Shown piece by piece: positions 1-6,741 of a DNA stretch of 20,435 nucleotides. The notes beneath the pieces were generated by a model. It searched no databases. It had not been told where the DNA came from and saw only the letters and a program-made list of their open reading frames with translations. Position numbers and translations under genes: made by a program. The DNA is from an uncultured Bacteriovorax sp. Lineage in GTDB: Bacteria; Bdellovibrionota; Bacteriovoracia; Bacteriovoracales; Bacteriovoracaceae. The first letter of the stretch is position 1; every line of letters begins with the position of its first letter. The stretch covers positions 1 through 20,435 of the forward strand of contig CALUDF010000013.1 in the NCBI GenBank assembly GCA_943914745.1, written 5' to 3'.

Positions 1-1
1 G

Positions 2-487
2 AACTATGCTGCAGGCCTTGCCGCCGCCATCACCACAAAAAACTTAGGCTTCGTTCAAACGTTATGGCTGGATGCTGTCGAGAAAAAATACATCGAAGAG
101 ATGTCGGGAATGAACGTGTTTGTCGTCATCAATGACGAGCTCCACACTTCGACTTTAGGAGACACCATTCTCGATGGAATCACCCGCAAATCCCTTATCA
201 CTCTGGCGCGCGACCTAGGTTACAAAGTCATCGAAAGAAGAATCGGCGTGGATGAAATGCTCGCTGATATCAAAGCGGGAAGATGCACAGAAGCCTTCGC
301 TTGTGGGACTGCGGCCATCATCACTCCGATTAATTACTTTGGTGAAGCCAATGGAGACCGCTATCCCCTTCATTACCCAGACGGAAAAATCTCTACCATC
401 TTAAGAGATAAACTTCTGGCGATTCAAGAAGGACGCGAGAGTGATCCATACAAATGGATCACTCTTGTCGAGCCAAAGTCGCTCTAA
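2..487 (+). CDS. ilvE: Branched-chain amino acid aminotransferase, C-terminal part (5' end outside window)
   Basis: The reading frame is open from base 2, so the gene begins upstream of the window. The first visible residues are NYAAGLAAA. In fold-type IV branched-chain aminotransferases this follows directly after the PLP-binding lysine (K-x-G-G-N-Y), so that lysine lies just outside. Further family signatures are visible: LWLDAVEKKYIEEMSGMN, then TLGDTILDGITRKSLI, which matches the phosphate-binding L-x-G-I-T-R segment, and EAFACGTAAIITPI near the C-terminus. The enzyme transfers amino groups between Leu/Ile/Val and 2-oxoglutarate as the last step of branched-chain amino acid synthesis or the first of their breakdown. 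The internal ATG at 101 is not the start. The TAA stop lies 1 bp from the stop of the convergent antiporter gene. The family call is firm; D-amino-acid transaminase relatives are less likely given the C-terminal signatures. Confidence 0.93.
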   Translation, partial: NYAAGLAAAITTKNLGFVQTLWLDAVEKKYIEEMSGMNVFVVINDELHTSTLGDTILDGITRKSLITLARDLGYKVIERRIGVDEMLADIKAGRCTEAFACGTAAIITPINYFGEANGDRYPLHYPDGKISTILRDKLLAIQEGRESDPYKWITLVEPKSL

Positions 488-488
488 A

Positions 489-1775
489 TTAAAAATGAAT
501 TGTTGGCAGCACGAGAAGACAAATAACACCGATGAGTGTTGGGATCAGTGCCCACACAAAAAGTCTCACTGGATTGATGCCATCAGCACCAAAAGTATCT
601 TTTAAAATCCCAAAACCTGCCGGGTTGGGAGCATTAGCGATAACCGTCAATCCCCCACCTGCAACAGCACCGGCCACAAGAGAGTATTTAGAACTCTCTG
701 AGAGATCAACTAAACTTCCCAGATAAGTCAAAGCAGCATTATCAGTGATCGCCGTAAGGCATGTGGCCCCAATGAAAAGTGTAATATCACCCATGCTCGA
801 TAAAAGAGGTTTAAGCCACCATGCTTGGACTCCGCCCAGGGTTACAAGCCCGGCTAAAAAAAAGGCCACGAGAAATGATGTTTTGATTTTTAGTGGGTCT
901 TGGAATTTTTCCGTGATCTTCACGAACCCTAAAAAAAACGCAAAGACTCCAATGAAAACTTTCGGATGATGGGCCGTATAGACCACTAAGAATAGAAATA
1001 AAACATGGGCCAGGATTTTCCACCATGCAGGCTCCATGTAATCGGCCCTCTTCTCTTTTTGCTTCACAAAGCCTTGTAGGTCTTTTTTGAAAATGAAGCT
1101 ATAGAGAATGGTTGAAATAAAGATGGCCAAAAGTGATTTATAACCAAAATGCTCCAGCATGTAGAGCGTATCCCAATTCCACTTGCTCGCCACCATCAAA
1201 ACAGGAGGAGCTGCAAAATGAGTGAGTGTCCCACCAATAGAGACGTTCACAAATAAAAGACCCAGGGTCGCGTATTTAAATTTCAAAGAGACTTGAGTCT
1301 TGTAAAAGGCATCTAAAAGAATCAAGGCCGTCACCGTCATTGCGGCAGGCTCAGTGATGAAAGAGCCTAGGACTGGGCCTACGATTAAAGCTGAAAGATA
1401 AAAGGCCATCTTTTCAGGAACTGCAGGAATCAGGCGAGCAAAAAAGCCAATCACCTTCTCGGCCAGAAGAATCACGGGTCTTGTGGCTGCAATGCACATA
1501 ATAACAAAAACAAAAGCGGGTTCAGTGTAATTGAGGGAATCGATGTAATGAATCATCGAGTCTGCACCACTGAAAAAAGTATAGAAGAGAACGAAAATCA
1601 AGGCCCAAAGACCAAAGACCACTTCCACTTCCGCCAAGTAGTGCCAGATATTTGCCGCGATGGAACCTTTTGGTTTTTGGTCAGCAATGTGTTCAAACTT
1701 ACTGACCAGAAATGTATGAATAATAGCGAGAAAAAAAAGCGTCGTTCCGACAATTTCAAGCGTCGTCACCTGCAC
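489..1775 (-). CDS. Putative Na+/H+ antiporter (PF07399-like), integral membrane
   Basis: This 428-residue protein is strongly hydrophobic, with roughly ten or more predicted membrane segments, and its length is typical of the putative Na+/H+ antiporter family PF07399. Visible motifs are EVEVVFGLWA (about residue 50), a re-entrant-like FITEPAAMTVTALILLDAF, GGTLTHFAAPPVLMVA, and near the C-terminus TDNAALTYLGSLVD followed by GGGLTVIANAPNPAG. The acidic residues in the EPAA and TDNAALT segments are plausible cation-binding sites, as in the wider ion transporter superfamily. The start is GTG at 1775, the only possible start near the stop that bounds this frame. That stop (1779-1781) is also the ferredoxin stop, and a GGAAAGGA-like ribosome site lies within the end of the ferredoxin gene. 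The two genes are therefore almost certainly co-translated. Substrate specificity is not shown by the sequence. Confidence 0.8.
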   Translation of the reverse strand: MQVTTLEIVGTTLFFLAIIHTFLVSKFEHIADQKPKGSIAANIWHYLAEVEVVFGLWALIFVLFYTFFSGADSMIHYIDSLNYTEPAFVFVIMCIAATRPVILLAEKVIGFFARLIPAVPEKMAFYLSALIVGPVLGSFITEPAAMTVTALILLDAFYKTQVSLKFKYATLGLLFVNVSIGGTLTHFAAPPVLMVASKWNWDTLYMLEHFGYKSLLAIFISTILYSFIFKKDLQGFVKQKEKRADYMEPAWWKILAHVLFLFLVVYTAHHPKVFIGVFAFFLGFVKITEKFQDPLKIKTSFLVAFFLAGLVTLGGVQAWWLKPLLSSMGDITLFIGATCLTAITDNAALTYLGSLVDLSESSKYSLVAGAVAGGGLTVIANAPNPAGFGILKDTFGADGINPVRLFVWALIPTLIGVICLLVLPTIHF

Positions 1776-1778
1776 TTC

Positions 1779-2027
1779 TTAGCCATCCTTTCCAATTGAA
1801 GCAACAGGACAAGCCTCTAGCTGCTCTTGGCAAAGTTCGATATCCGCTGCAGTGACTGGTTGTTTCCACACATAAGCGTTACCGTCTTCATCTTCTTTAA
1901 AAAATTCAGGTGCTCCTGTGTAACACACGTTACAAGCAATGCATCCTTCTCCATTATCATCGTCTGGATCTGTGCAATACCATGCTCCAGCGATATTGAG
2001 CTTGTGCTTCATACTTTTATTGGCCAT
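1779..2027 (-). CDS. Small [4Fe-4S] ferredoxin, single cluster
   Basis: An 82-residue acidic protein with a single-cluster ferredoxin pattern: Cys29-x2-Cys32-x2-Cys35 in GCIACNVC, and a distal Cys73-Pro in ACPVASI. Cys29, 32, 35 and 73 should bind one [4Fe-4S] cluster (or [3Fe-4S] if one cysteine is not used). Two further cysteines (18 and 66) may form a disulfide or be unused; in Desulfovibrio-type single-cluster ferredoxins a cysteine at a position like 66 does form one. The ATG at 2027 has a strong GGAGG ribosome site 5 bp upstream (2033-2037). It has no signal peptide, so it is a cytoplasmic electron carrier. It is the first gene of a pair with the antiporter, whose GTG start lies 3 bp after this stop. 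Its redox partner is unknown. Confidence 0.88.
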   Translation of the reverse strand: MANKSMKHKLNIAGAWYCTDPDDDNGEGCIACNVCYTGAPEFFKEDEDGNAYVWKQPVTAADIELCQEQLEACPVASIGKDG

Positions 2028-2069
2028 AAATTCCTCCGGGACTAAAACCCCCTCATAATAGCGAAAAAG

Positions 2070-2100
2070 TTGTGATCTATGAAGAGATATTTGCTAAACT
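2070..2100 (+). promoter_or_regulatory. Possible promoter for the phosphohexomutase-queC pair
   Basis: The 105-bp gap between the divergent ferredoxin and phosphohexomutase genes must hold promoters for both. On the plus strand, TTGTGA at 2070-2075 and TAAACT at 2095-2100 resemble -35 and -10 boxes, but the 19-bp spacer is longer than ideal. The same TAAACT hexamer forms the -10 of the better promoter candidate at 12617-12622. This is a pattern match only. Confidence 0.3.
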
Positions 2101-2132
2101 GTGACCCTCAAAACTTTTAAGGAAACAATTGT

Positions 2133-3860
2133 ATGGCACCTAAAACAACACTCGAAAAAGCAAAAGAATGGGCACAAAACGCTTATTTTAGCCCTGAATC
2201 CAGAGCGGAGATTAGCGCCTTGATTGAGGCCAATAACCAAAAAGAAATCGACGAGCGCTTCTATAAAGACCTGGAATTTGGGACTGGTGGAATGAGAAGC
2301 ATCAGAGGCCAGGGAATTAACCGCATTAACATCTACACGATCAGGAAGGCCACGCAGGCCCTATGTCTTGAAGTCCTTGCTCAAAAAACGGCCAATCCTT
2401 CAATCTGTATCAGCTACGACTCGCGCATCTGGTCTTTTGAGCTCGCACAGGTGGCAGCTGAAGTGATGGCCGGCAATGGCGTTAAAGCTTACATCTATAA
2501 ACATTTAAACCCTGTGGCCCTTTTATCCTACGCCGTCCGCTCACATAAATCGATGGCCGGAGTGATGGTGACGGCTTCTCACAACCCACCTGAGTATAAC
2601 GGTTATAAAGTTTTCTGGTCTGATGGTGCGCAAGTCACTCCACCGAATGATCAAAATATCATCAACAACTATTATGCGATCAACGACTTTGCAACAATTA
2701 AGACTATGCCTTTTTCAGAGGGAGAAAAATCGGGAATGATCTCGTGGATTGATGACTCTGTTGAAGAGTCTTACTACAAGGCAATTGCTGGGAAGGCCAC
2801 CAATCCTCAAATGTGCAAAGAAAATGGTGGCAAGCTAAGAATCATCTACACTCCAATCCACGGAGCGGGCCTTGTTCCTTGCTCGCGTGCGCTTTCGGAT
2901 CTAGGATTTACTGATGTCCACGTCGTTCCAGAACAAGCTAAACCAGATGGAACATTCCCTACAGTCAAAAGCCCAAACCCTGAAAACCCTTCGGCCCTCA
3001 AGATGGCCGTGGAACTCATGGAAAAGCTCGGAGGCGACATCGTCATGGGAAGTGACCCGGACACAGACCGCTTAGGAGTCGCTCTTAAAGTGGATGGGAA
3101 AGTCCACTACCTGACGGGAAACCAGATCGGGATCTTGAAGCTCCACTACATGCTCTCTGAAATGAAGAACAAAGGCACACTCACGGGTGAAAACTACGTG
3201 GTGAAGTCCATCGTGACAACTCCCCTTCTTGATACGATCGCTAAAAAATTTGGCGTAGAAATCTACAACACCCTCACAGGATTTAAGTGGATCTGTGGGA
3301 AAATGAATGAGCTTGAGACCAACTCTCCACAAAAGAAATTCATCTTCGCCACGGAAGAGTCTTTTGGGTACCTTTGCCACAATTTTGCCCGCGATAAGGA
3401 CGGGGTGAGCTCCGTCTCGCAAATGGCGGAAGTGGCCCTCTTCTACAAACTCAAAGGCATGAACCTGCTCGATGCCCTCGATAAAATCTATGAAGAGTTC
3501 GGTTTTTCTAGAGAGGATTTATTGTCTTTGGACTATTTTGGGATCGAAGGGCAAGAAAAAATTTCACGTATCATGACAAACTTTAGGAACTTCAGCGATA
3601 ACACTATCCTTGGGAATAAACTGGTCCAGATCAAGGATTACTCAAAAGGCATCGAAGGCCTTCCTAAGAGTAACGTCTTGGGATTCTTCTTTGAAAATGG
3701 CAACCAGGTCTACCTTCGTCCTTCTGGAACAGAACCAAAGATTAAGTTCTACATCATGGTCCAGGAGCGCGAAGGGACACTCTCGCAGAAAAAAATAAAT
3801 GCCGAAATCAAGGCCATCCAGTTCCTTGATTATTTTAAGGCGGCATCAGAACGAGCATAA
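2133..3860 (+). CDS. Phosphoglucomutase/phosphomannomutase (alpha-D-phosphohexomutase)
   Basis: A 575-residue enzyme of the alpha-D-phosphohexomutase superfamily, in the long form close in length to Bacillus PgcA and the PGM2 group. All four active-site loops are intact. They are the phosphoserine loop TASHNP (147-152, Ser149), the Mg2+ loop GSDPDTDR with Asp308/310/312, the sugar-binding loop EESFG (408-412), and the phosphate-binding loop RPSGTEPK (529-536). It should interconvert glucose-1-phosphate and glucose-6-phosphate, and possibly the mannose or pentose phosphates, feeding polysaccharide and envelope sugar synthesis. The ATG at 2133 follows AAGGAA with suitable spacing. queC starts 4 bp after the stop, so the two are probably one transcript, although they share no pathway. 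Substrate preference cannot be read from the sequence, so no gene symbol is given. Confidence 0.93.
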   Translation: MAPKTTLEKAKEWAQNAYFSPESRAEISALIEANNQKEIDERFYKDLEFGTGGMRSIRGQGINRINIYTIRKATQALCLEVLAQKTANPSICISYDSRIWSFELAQVAAEVMAGNGVKAYIYKHLNPVALLSYAVRSHKSMAGVMVTASHNPPEYNGYKVFWSDGAQVTPPNDQNIINNYYAINDFATIKTMPFSEGEKSGMISWIDDSVEESYYKAIAGKATNPQMCKENGGKLRIIYTPIHGAGLVPCSRALSDLGFTDVHVVPEQAKPDGTFPTVKSPNPENPSALKMAVELMEKLGGDIVMGSDPDTDRLGVALKVDGKVHYLTGNQIGILKLHYMLSEMKNKGTLTGENYVVKSIVTTPLLDTIAKKFGVEIYNTLTGFKWICGKMNELETNSPQKKFIFATEESFGYLCHNFARDKDGVSSVSQMAEVALFYKLKGMNLLDALDKIYEEFGFSREDLLSLDYFGIEGQEKISRIMTNFRNFSDNTILGNKLVQIKDYSKGIEGLPKSNVLGFFFENGNQVYLRPSGTEPKIKFYIMVQEREGTLSQKKINAEIKAIQFLDYFKAASERA

Positions 3861-3864
3861 TTTT

Positions 3865-4566
3865 ATGACAACACAAAAAAGTAAAGATTTAGCAGTCTGT
3901 TTAGTCAGTGGTGGAATGGACTCTTTAGTCTGTGCCGCCATTGCCAGCACCCAATACGAGAATCTTGCTTTTTTGCACCTGAACTACGGGCAGAGAACTG
4001 AAGAGCGCGAGCTCGAGAGTTTCAAAAAGATTGCCGACTTCTATAACGTTCCAAAAAATCTGCAGAAAATCATCGACGTCACTTTCCTAAAACAAATCGG
4101 TGGCTCATCTCTGACCGATGATAAAATCGACGTCAAAAAATACAAAGGCGACACCGAAGAAATCCCGGACTCATATGTGCCTTTTAGAAACACTCACATC
4201 ATCGCCATGGCCGTTTCATGGGCTGAAGTTGTGGGGGCCAAAAAGATTTTTATCGGCGCCGTCTACGAAGACTCTTCAGGGTACCCTGACTGCCGTCCTT
4301 CTTACTATAAGGCCGTCAATGCACTCATTAAAGAAGGGACAAAAAACGGCGACATCGAAGTGATCACTCCGGTGATCTTCATGAAAAAAGATGAGATCGT
4401 CAAAAAGGCGGTTGAGCTTCAGGCCCCTTTGCAATTTAGCTATTCTTGCTATGAAAGAAATGACAAGGCCTGTGGCGTTTGCGATTCGTGCGCCCTTCGC
4501 TTAAGAGGGTTTCAAAAAGCTGGGATTGAAGATCCGATTGAGTATGTAACGAGACCTCGTTACTAG
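3865..4566 (+). CDS. queC: 7-cyano-7-deazaguanine synthase QueC
   Basis: QueC converts 7-carboxy-7-deazaguanine to preQ0 using ATP and ammonia, in the pathway to queuosine in tRNA. The PP-loop SGGMDS is at residues 15-20. The C-terminal zinc site typical of QueC is present as Cys195, Cys203, Cys206 and Cys209 within CYERNDKACGVCDSC. With the start at 3865 the protein is 233 residues, normal for the family. An upstream in-frame ATG at 3799 would add residues encoded by the end of the mutase gene that have no family counterpart, so I reject it. No clear Shine-Dalgarno precedes ATG 3865. The mutase stop is separated from it only by TTTT, suggesting translation by coupling. Its TAG stop overlaps the stop of the convergent secreted-protein gene within the palindrome CTAG. 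No other queuosine gene is visible in the window. Confidence 0.94.
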   Translation: MTTQKSKDLAVCLVSGGMDSLVCAAIASTQYENLAFLHLNYGQRTEERELESFKKIADFYNVPKNLQKIIDVTFLKQIGGSSLTDDKIDVKKYKGDTEEIPDSYVPFRNTHIIAMAVSWAEVVGAKKIFIGAVYEDSSGYPDCRPSYYKAVNALIKEGTKNGDIEVITPVIFMKKDEIVKKAVELQAPLQFSYSCYERNDKACGVCDSCALRLRGFQKAGIEDPIEYVTRPRY

Positions 4567-5279
4567 AAACCAAAAGCGCTCGTGACTCCGTTTTGGTAAA
4601 CAGATGAAGAAGTTGTTCCAAGGGTTCCACTGACTCCGATAGAGCCAGAGAGCATTCCTGAATTATACAGCGAAGATGCCCCGTACATTGAGCTTCCCCA
4701 ATAACCATTGCCATAACCAGACATAAAATTATTGCTGAACCCACTTGCTAAAAAAGGGTTGCCGTATCCACCATAGCCATTACTCGTAAGACCGCCGTAG
4801 CCCGCATAACTTCCATAACCATAACCATTGCACGTTCCTAGGGAGGCAGCGTCTGTCGCTGAAATAGGATTTGCCCCAATCGTTGTATTGTAATTAAGGT
4901 AACTATTAAAACGGTTCGTACACTCAGTGAAACCTGAAGCATAAGCATCGGCCCATTTCTTCTGAGTGGCGTATTGGAATTTGGCCACGGCATATGTTCC
5001 TAAAAAATAGGCCAGAGGCTGGGCGATCACTCCGACAGCTTCGACAACTGCATTAGACTCATCTTTTTGCTGGAAGATGCAATCCACACAATCGACACCC
5101 GCCTCTTTTGCTGAAGCCGCGATTTGAACGCGCAGACAAGTTCTGTATTCTTCTTGAAAGGCCGGATGATTAACGTGCTCGCAATTGCTTTCAGGCCCTG
5201 CTGCATGTAGCGGACGAATATCCATTATCAAGCTAATGAGGATAAGGATAAAAAGAATAATCTTAGGGGCGAGCTTCAT
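4563..5279 (-). CDS. Secreted protein with cysteine-rich N-terminal half and Gly/Tyr-rich tail, unknown function
   Basis: I do not recognise this 238-residue protein. It begins with a clear Sec signal peptide: Lys2 and Lys6, a long Ile/Leu core, and probable cleavage after LHA-A near residue 27. The mature N-terminal half holds cysteines 33, 48, 64 and 67, the last two as a CxxC in DCVDC; two more occur before the tail. A weakly hydrophobic stretch (VVEAVGVIAQPLAYFLGTYAVA) could pack against or enter a membrane. The last ~85 residues are a low-complexity Gly/Tyr/Ser/Asn region with GYG and YGG repeats, as seen in surface or adhesive proteins. ATG 5279 follows AAGG in GATAAGGTAGCT. Export is well supported; an envelope or surface role is inference. 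Confidence 0.72.
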   Translation of the reverse strand: MKLAPKIILFILILISLIMDIRPLHAAGPESNCEHVNHPAFQEEYRTCLRVQIAASAKEAGVDCVDCIFQQKDESNAVVEAVGVIAQPLAYFLGTYAVAKFQYATQKKWADAYASGFTECTNRFNSYLNYNTTIGANPISATDAASLGTCNGYGYGSYAGYGGLTSNGYGGYGNPFLASGFSNNFMSGYGNGYWGSSMYGASSLYNSGMLSGSIGVSGTLGTTSSSVYQNGVTSAFGF

Positions 5280-5353
5280 AGCTACCTTATCGGTTAATAG
5301 GCCAATTTTAATGAGCGCCTTTTAATACCTCTAACCCCTTGATATTTAACATG

Positions 5354-5427
5354 AGATGGAACCTGCAGCTGTCTACTTTTTAGAGGGTCCGGATAAAATT
5401 TTCAAAAGGTTCCATCTATGTCCGGAC
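5354..5427. repeat. Two interlocked inverted repeats in the divergent intergenic region
   Basis: AGATGGAACCT (5354-5364) is the exact reverse complement of AGGTTCCATCT (5407-5417), an 11-bp perfect inverted repeat with a 42-bp spacer. GTCCGGA at 5387-5393, inside that spacer, pairs with TCCGGAC at 5421-5427, outside it. The second copy is itself the palindrome GTCCGGAC (5420-5427). The arms alternate A-B-A'-B'. As RNA this is the topology of an H-type pseudoknot; as DNA it could be paired operator half-sites. The repeats lie between the Gly/Tyr-rich gene (minus) and the small secreted gene (plus). Confidence 0.75.
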
Positions 5428-5433
5428 ACCCAT

Positions 5434-5439
5434 TATGAT
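5434..5439 (+). promoter_or_regulatory. Candidate -10 box for the small secreted protein gene
   Basis: TATGAT matches the sigma-70 -10 consensus at five of six positions and lies 34 bp before the chosen start at 5474. No good -35 is present; the best-placed hexamer, TTCCAT at 5410-5415, is weak and overlaps the right arm of the 11-bp inverted repeat. If this promoter is real, the repeats sit in and upstream of the -35/-10 region and would act as DNA sites rather than RNA structure. A poor -35 overlapped by repeats would fit a promoter that needs an activator. Confidence 0.35.
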
Positions 5440-5473
5440 AAACGGGAAGTGTTGAAACTTTATGGAGAAAACT

Positions 5474-5695
5474 ATGAAACTTTCACTTTTAACTGCTGTC
5501 TTCCTTCTTTCTGCCCTTAACGTGCATGCGATCCCACCATCGCCGCCTTCGCCGATTAAGTCAGGGCCAACTGTCCTTTTATGTAAAAACATCAATTCTC
5601 TTACTGAAGATGAATTAGAAGAGATTAATCAAGATTCAGGGAAAGTTGTTTCTGTGGATCAAGAAACACAAGTGGTGTGCTTAAGAGCTAATTAA
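5474..5695 (+). CDS. Small secreted protein, 73 residues, unknown function
   Basis: The start at ATG 5474 is preferred over the in-frame ATG at 5462 because GGAG at 5464-5467 sits 6 bp before it, and because it places Lys2 directly before the hydrophobic core. The N-terminus is a textbook signal peptide ending in NVHA, with cleavage before IPPSPPSP. The mature protein is about 54 residues: a Pro/Ser-rich segment, then a charged part with two cysteines (in LLCKN and VVCLR) that could form one disulfide in the periplasm. I recognise no family. Its TAA stop overlaps the pyrD stop on the other strand within TTAA. Short length limits certainty, but the start context and signal peptide make it a credible gene. 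Confidence 0.68.
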   Translation: MKLSLLTAVFLLSALNVHAIPPSPPSPIKSGPTVLLCKNINSLTEDELEEINQDSGKVVSVDQETQVVCLRAN

Positions 5696-6741
5696 ATTCT
5701 AACGGAGTGAAGAAACTCTTCGAAGGTCTTCACTCCTCTTTTTTTGTATTCAAGCTCTAGTCTCTCTTCTATTTGAAAGAGCAAGGCTGGTCCCTGGAAA
5801 ATAAAGGCCGAATAAATCTGGGCCAGGCTTCCACCCGCTCTCCAGAAATCCATTAAATCCTCAAATGACGAAATCCCACCGACTCCGATGAGCACTCCTT
5901 CTGAGTGAGACTTTTTCATTTCCTTTAATAGATGCTCGCGCGTCTCACGGGATTTTCTCAAAAGAAGTTTCCCACTAATCCCGCCTTCACCACGCTCCTT
6001 TATGATCGTCGTGTTCGTGGCAATGATGCCATCTAGTTTATATTCATTGACTAGGCCCACGACAGAAGAGAGCTCTTCTAGCGCCATATCTGGAGAGACT
6101 TTCACTAAAAGTGGTTTGTGATTTCTTTTTCTCTCAAGGTCCACAGCTTCAAAGATCTGGCGAAGACCTGCATCTTTTAGAAGGTCCCTGAGTCCTGGTG
6201 TATTGGGTGAAGAGACATTAATGACCAAATAATCCGAGTGAGGGGCAAAATCCCTATACAAAAGAGCGTAGTCTTTTGGTGCATCTTCATTTGAAGTGAC
6301 TTTATTCTTTCCCAGGTTCACTCCGAGAATTTTGTCGCGGCGAGAAGCTTTTTTTACATTCTCCAAAACCACTTCCGAGCCAAAATTGTTGAAGCCCATA
6401 CGGTTTCTTAGCGACTCCTCTTCAGGGTAGCGAAAAAGACGTGGCCTATCATTTCCGGCCTGAGGCTTCGGAGTCACGGTTCCCACTTCAACAAAACCAA
6501 AAGGCAGCGATGTGAGAAAGGCGATGGCCTCTGCATTTTTATCGAGTCCTGCCGCAAGGCCAATTGGATTCTTAAATTCAAGCCCCATTCTTTTTAAATG
6601 AAAACGCGAATCATCTTTATGGTCAGGAAGAAATCCTCCAAGGGATCTCATTGAGTGGATGGTGAGTTCATGGGCGCGTTCAGCGTCCATGGCAAAGGCC
6701 ATATTCTTAAAAAATGGATAAGTGATTTTATAGAGATTAAT
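5692..6741 (-). CDS. pyrD: Dihydroorotate dehydrogenase (quinone), class 2
   Basis: PyrD oxidises dihydroorotate to orotate on FMN and passes electrons to quinone at the inner membrane, the fourth step of pyrimidine synthesis. The segments AERAHEL, KNPIGLAAGLDKNAEAI, GTVTPKPQAGNDRPRLFR, NRMGFNNFG and NVSSPNTPGLR (active-site serine region, about 177-178) closely match E. coli PyrD, as do GGISGK and GVGGISSFEDL. YPFFKNMAFAMDAERAHEL aligns with the E. coli N-terminus YPFVRKALFQLDPERAHEF, so the protein should start just before it. No ATG, GTG or TTG lies there. I place the start at ATT 6741, which overlaps the upstream lipoprotein stop as ATTAA. Alternatives are ATG 6702 (loses the conserved YPFF helix) or ATG 6804/6831 (overlap the lipoprotein by 68-95 bp). 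Identity is near certain; the start is not. Confidence 0.9.
   Translation of the reverse strand: MNLYKITYPFFKNMAFAMDAERAHELTIHSMRSLGGFLPDHKDDSRFHLKRMGLEFKNPIGLAAGLDKNAEAIAFLTSLPFGFVEVGTVTPKPQAGNDRPRLFRYPEEESLRNRMGFNNFGSEVVLENVKKASRRDKILGVNLGKNKVTSNEDAPKDYALLYRDFAPHSDYLVINVSSPNTPGLRDLLKDAGLRQIFEAVDLERKRNHKPLLVKVSPDMALEELSSVVGLVNEYKLDGIIATNTTIIKERGEGGISGKLLLRKSRETREHLLKEMKKSHSEGVLIGVGGISSFEDLMDFWRAGGSLAQIYSAFIFQGPALLFQIEERLELEYKKRGVKTFEEFLHSVRI

Noticed and set aside
3799..3864. In-frame upstream ATG extending queC by 22 residues
   Set aside because: The added residues are encoded by the end of the mutase gene in another frame and do not resemble the QueC N-terminus, which normally starts shortly before the SGGxDS loop.
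4436..4744. Minus-strand 102-residue ORF across the queC/secreted-protein junction
   Set aside because: It lies in another frame across two well-supported genes and shows no recognisable protein features.
5351..5383. Ten-residue ORF (ATG to TAG) that could be a leader peptide over the inverted repeats
   Set aside because: No ribosome site precedes it, no run of one regulatory amino acid is present, and the likely promoter for the downstream gene lies after it.
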